From Halocaridina rubra (lineage: Eukaryota; Arthropoda; Malacostraca; Decapoda; Atyidae), in NCBI GenBank assembly GCA_037179515.1, contig JAXCGZ010019297.1:1-64000 (forward strand): 64,000 nucleotides of DNA, read 5' to 3'. The position numbers and the translations under genes are program-made. The notes below the pieces were generated by a model. The model had not been told where the DNA came from and did no database searches. It saw nothing but the letters and a program-made list of their open reading frames with translations. Below are positions 58,813 through 64,000 of this stretch, one piece after another. The number at the start of each line of letters is the position of its first letter. Position 1 is the first letter of the stretch.

Positions 58813-60254
58813 ACTCTAAAGTATTAGTAAATTTTGATGGGTCATATCCCTTGATTGTAGAAGTTGATGCTTCACCTGTTGGTGTAGGATGTGTGTTATT
58901 GCAAAAGGTCAATGGAGTAGAAAGACCTATTTATTTTGCAAGTAAGAAATTGAGTAGTGCTGAGATGAAATATTCACAGTTGGATAAAGAAGGATTGTCT
59001 TTGATTTTTGCTGTCAAAAGATTTAGATATTTTCTTTTGGGTAGAAGATTTATGGCCAGAACGGACCATAATCCACTTTTAGGATTGTTTGGTAAAGATA
59101 AGCCAATTCCTCAGAATGCCAATTCTAGGATACAAAGATGGGCTTTGTTACTTTCTCAATATGACTTTGATCTAGTGCATAAACCTGGAAAGGAAAATGT
59201 TATTGCCGATGCACTTAGCCGTCTTCCAGTAGAAGATGAAATTCAGTCTGGGATTCCTGCTGAGTATGTAAGATTAGTGGAATTGCTTGATTTTGATGAA
59301 ATTTCTTATAAGGTAATTAGACAATATAATAAGAAAGATAAAGTAATGTCTCAGTTAATTAATTGTCTAAGAGTTGGTTGGTCTAAAGAAAATAATTTGT
59401 TACTCATGGAATATGGTAATGTTAAAGATGAATTGTCTCTTCATAATGATGTAGTGTTATACAGGAATCGTATTGTAATACCTGTAGAGTTGAGGTGTAA
59501 GATATTGACTCATTTACAAAATGGTCATAATGAAATAAATGCCATGAAAGCAGAGGCTAGGAAATGGGTTTGGTGGCCAAAGATTGACCAAGACCTTGCA
59601 GAGATGACAAAGAATTGTAATATTTGTTTTAAGAATTATAAACAACCACCAGCTAATACTTTGTCATGGCCTAATACAGGAAAACCATGGTCTAGGGTCC
59701 ATATGGACTATGCAGGTCCTATTGATGGTAAATATTTTCTAATTGTCATTGATTCTTATAGTAAGTTCTTAGATATACAGTTCTCTAGTTCTGCAACATC
59801 TGGTGTCACTATAAATCACCTAAGGAAAGTATTTTCTAATTTTGGCTTGCCAGACATGATAGTGTCAGATAATGCTCCTAATTTTGTATCACAGGAAATG
59901 AAGGTGTTTTTGCAAAAGAATGGTATAAAACATGTTTGTCCTGCCCCTTATCATCCAGCCTCTAATGGTCTTGCAGAAAGAGCTGTAAGGACAGTTAAGG
60001 AGGGTTTAAGAAAATTTAAAGAGGGAGATTATACTACTAGAGTTTGTCGTTTTCTTTATAACTATAGAAGAACTGTACATTCTGCTACAGGAAAAGCTCC
60101 TGCAGAGATTATGTTTAATAGAAATTTCAGAGGTACTGTAGATGTAAAGCTGAAAGAAAGTAAAGAATGTAATGATAGTCTTTCAAATGAAAAAAACATG
60201 TACAAAGTTGATGATGCTGTGTTTGCACGTAATTATGGTAAAGGTCCACTATGA
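58795..60254 (+). pseudogene. Gypsy RNase H and integrase
   Basis: RNase H (DASPVGVG, KKLSSAEMKYSQLDKEGL, DALSRL), then an integrase zinc finger (H-x-H ... C-x-x-C ending CNICFKN) and catalytic Asp/Asp/Glu in MDYAGP, SDNAPNF and GLAERAVRT. It ends at TGA 60252; the frame continues open to 60647, where the tail carries RRSQRNIKPPDRLYL. Confidence 0.85.
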
Positions 60255-60753
60255 GTGGAAGGTAGAATTGTAGAAGTATTGGGTTTAAGAAATTATAAAG
60301 TGCAAGTACATTGTTCAGGGAATATGATATGGAAAAGACATTCTGATCAATTGATGCATAGATATTATGGAGATTTCAATCAGTCTAATAATGAAATGTT
60401 GAATAATGATTATGATAATCCTGTCGTAAGTGAAATGGAAGCTGATAATCCTGTTGTAACAAGTGTTCCTAGTGAATTAACAACCAATTCTAATATTATA
60501 GAAACAAATGGTGTACTTTCAAGAGATGTTATTAATGTACCTTCAAGAGATGTAAGTAATAGTGCATGTGATGAGTTACCTATACAGACTCCAGTAGTGA
60601 GAAGGTCTCAGAGAAATATCAAGCCCCCTGATCGTCTTTATTTGTAAATAGTGTTTTGAACTCCTTATATAGAATTTTCATGTGTGCCTTGTTTTAAGAA
60701 GTTGATGATTTATTTTTTATATGTGATGTATTGCAAATTCTAGGGGGAAGGAA

Positions 60754-60955
60754 TGTTATGATATAAGTGATCTAATCCTTTATTTATAATAAGGTTATTC
60801 CCTTTATCGCACCTCTTTAGTTTTCATTGTACTTCTACCCGTTGTTGGTTTCTAATGTTTATATTGATTGAGCCGACCGGCACCCATCTTGCAACAATAA
60901 ACTGGAAGCCATGATATACGCTCATTATTAATACAAACCTTTACACATTCCACCA
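60754..60955 (+). repeat. Gypsy 3' LTR
   Basis: Starts TGTTATGAT directly after the polypurine tract and ends TTTACA, giving TG...CA termini. AATAAA lies at 60896-60901. Length 202 bp. It is the only LTR copy found in the window. Confidence 0.75.
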
Positions 60956-61075
60956 CTCGCTGCCCCTCCTCATGCCACCTCCAACAAACCTCTTTCCACA
61001 CACATCACTTGCATGTCCCACAAAACATTCTTTCATCAACCCCCATTCCTCCCCTAACTCCCCACAATTGGCCAA
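60956..61075 (-). mobile_element. probable continuation of the interrupted LINE
   Basis: Begins 'cattccaccactcgctgccc' with the same C-rich - strand composition as 56880-57060. That segment stops at 'ccaccttcattttca'. The two would join naturally if the Gypsy element were removed. Confidence 0.55.
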
Positions 61076-61490
61076 CTGGGAATAACGCACCTCATAATGA
61101 AGCAACTGGAGATAGAGCACCTTAAGTTAGGTTAGGTTAGGTTAAGTTAGGTTAGGTTAGGTTAGGTTACGTTATGCTAAGTTAGGTTAGGTTAATTTTG
61201 TAGTATGTAGGAAATACAGTCACATAAAGTAGACTGCAAAAAAAAAAAAAAAAAGAACTTGAAAAGCAAACTACCTGTGTGGACATAAAACATCAATAAC
61301 CAAATAAAGAAAAATTGATCAAACTTCTTGTTTAGACATAAAGTGCCTATACTAGACAGAGGAAAGTTAAGCCAGCTACTTATTTGATCATGAAATTGCC
61401 AACTGGAGATTGGACACCTAAAAAGTGTTCAACAGGAGAAAACGCACCTAAATGTATCATTAAGTGCGTTTTCTCCAGTTTATCCGGTTA
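61076..61490. repeat. TTAGG-type repeats and CAACTGGAGA motifs with hairpin
   Basis: 61126-61195 is about 70 bp of mostly TTAGG pentamers, with TTAAG/TTACG variants. Flanking it, 'caactgg(g/a)' followed by 'gcacct' recurs at about 61072, 61104, 61399 and 61430. An inverted copy at about 61464-61480 makes a 13-bp perfect stem (61435-61447 with 61464-61476). No coding. Confidence 0.7.
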
Positions 61491-61952
61491 AGTTAGTGTA
61501 AAAAATATTACCTTAACCATCAAAACCCAGCCACTGGGTTAAGCAGTCCAGCTTAGCTCAATACCGGTCCCAAGCCCGGATAAATGAGGAGGGTTTCCAG
61601 GATAGTCCTAGCAAGACACTGGAAGAAAAATTCTTTGCTCAAGCAACGCATGGCTGACCACAACACAGAAGCGAGTGAAAGGAGCTTCATGTATGGTCAA
61701 CCGACTGACAGATTGAAAACTATCTACTCAGGCGTATGGTGAGAGAAAAAAAAGAAGCTCAAATTCTAACCTAACCTAACCTTCCTTCGCTGTTGATATA
61801 AGGCAGCTCGCAATATTTCAGATCTCATATGATTTTTATACTTTCAAAAGTAATTTTCTTCCATGAATAGAGTGTATTAAAAAATAGTCAGTAAAGCTAG
61901 AACTTTGGTGGAATAATTTGTGAAAAGAATGTTAAACTTAACCTAACCTAAC

Positions 61953-62320
<368 letters not shown>

Positions 62321-62346
62321 AGTCGAAGACTTTCTATTCGCGTTAG

Positions 62347-64000
<1,654 letters not shown>

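Larger units (their letters stand above)
57061..60955 (+). mobile_element. Ty3/Gypsy LTR retrotransposon, 5'-truncated, with 3' LTR
   Basis: Order of domains: partial gag with two zinc-knuckle-like Cys/His motifs (CQHCGSSHDSFYC, CYNCHKKGHLQKVC), aspartic protease (VDSGATVS), reverse transcriptase (YMDDIVVS), RNase H (VEVDASPVGVG, DHNPLLGL), integrase with HHCC and DDE residues, C-terminal tail SQRNIKPPDRLYL, polypurine tract (about 60740-60752) and a 202-bp 3' LTR. No 5' LTR is seen before gag. Breaks: stops between gag, protease and RT; a one-base frame change near 58790 between RT and RNase H; an in-frame TGA at 60252. Similar to K02A2.6-type Gypsy. Decayed but fairly young-looking. It appears inserted into the LINE. 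Confidence 0.9.

Noticed and set aside
61126..61195. Chromosome end (telomere)
   Set aside because: Only about 70 bp, with variants and unique sequence with a gene on the distal side. It is interstitial, and similar CCTAA runs are scattered through the window.

Overview
Eukaryotic nuclear DNA, AT-rich and crowded with repeats, most likely from a decapod crustacean. This is inferred from arthropod-like gene models with short exons and kilobase introns, very long (AT)n and (CT)n microsatellites, several non-LTR retrotransposon families, dense tRNA-derived SINEs and TTAGG-type pentamers. No species is claimed. No bacterial-type operon, CRISPR array or rRNA gene is visible.

Four complete protein-coding genes and the start of a fifth were assembled exon by exon from homology, reading frame and GT/AG splice sites. 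(1) COP9 signalosome subunit 4 (CSN4), + strand, 5391-13773, 9 coding exons, 408 codons. (2) AMPK beta subunit, + strand, 21887-26340, 5 coding exons, 293 codons. (3) A peroxiredoxin-like 2A / selenoprotein U gene, + strand, 33600-37539, 4 coding exons, 216 codons. It has an in-frame TGA exactly where the vertebrate Cys homologues carry the first Cys of the CxxC redox motif, and a well-formed SECIS-like hairpin in its 3' UTR. (4) Polo-like kinase 4 (PLK4), - strand, 40812-53129, 13 coding exons, 1124 codons. It converges tail-to-tail on the selenoprotein gene. (5) Exon 1 of an HSP110/HSPA4-type chaperone, + strand, 62389-62495, with heat-shock elements and a TATA box upstream. The rest of that gene lies beyond the window. 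A possible exon of an unidentified gene is at 52-170.

Layout: 1-5.3 kb is AT-rich intergenic DNA with a SINE, trinucleotide repeats, a roughly 60-bp minisatellite and LINE 3' ends. 5.4-14.2 kb is CSN4. 14.6-19.7 kb is microsatellites and CR1/jockey-like LINE pieces. 20.0-26.8 kb is AMPK beta. 26.9-33.5 kb is intergenic with a 40-bp minisatellite, long (AT)n tracts, SINEs and a duplicated segment carrying a TATA motif. 33.6-38.0 kb is selenoprotein U. 40.8-53.6 kb is PLK4 with a CCAAT-box-rich promoter. 54.6-61.1 kb is a - strand LINE interrupted by a + strand Ty3/Gypsy element that has a 3' LTR but no visible 5' LTR. 61.1-61.5 kb holds TTAGG repeats and a hairpin. 61.9-64 kb is an (AT)n tract, then the HSP110 promoter, exon 1 and intron 1.

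The genes are unrelated housekeeping or stress functions and not an operon. The most notable discovery is the predicted selenocysteine-containing PRXL2A/SelU with its own SECIS, which a standard gene caller would truncate or split at the TGA.
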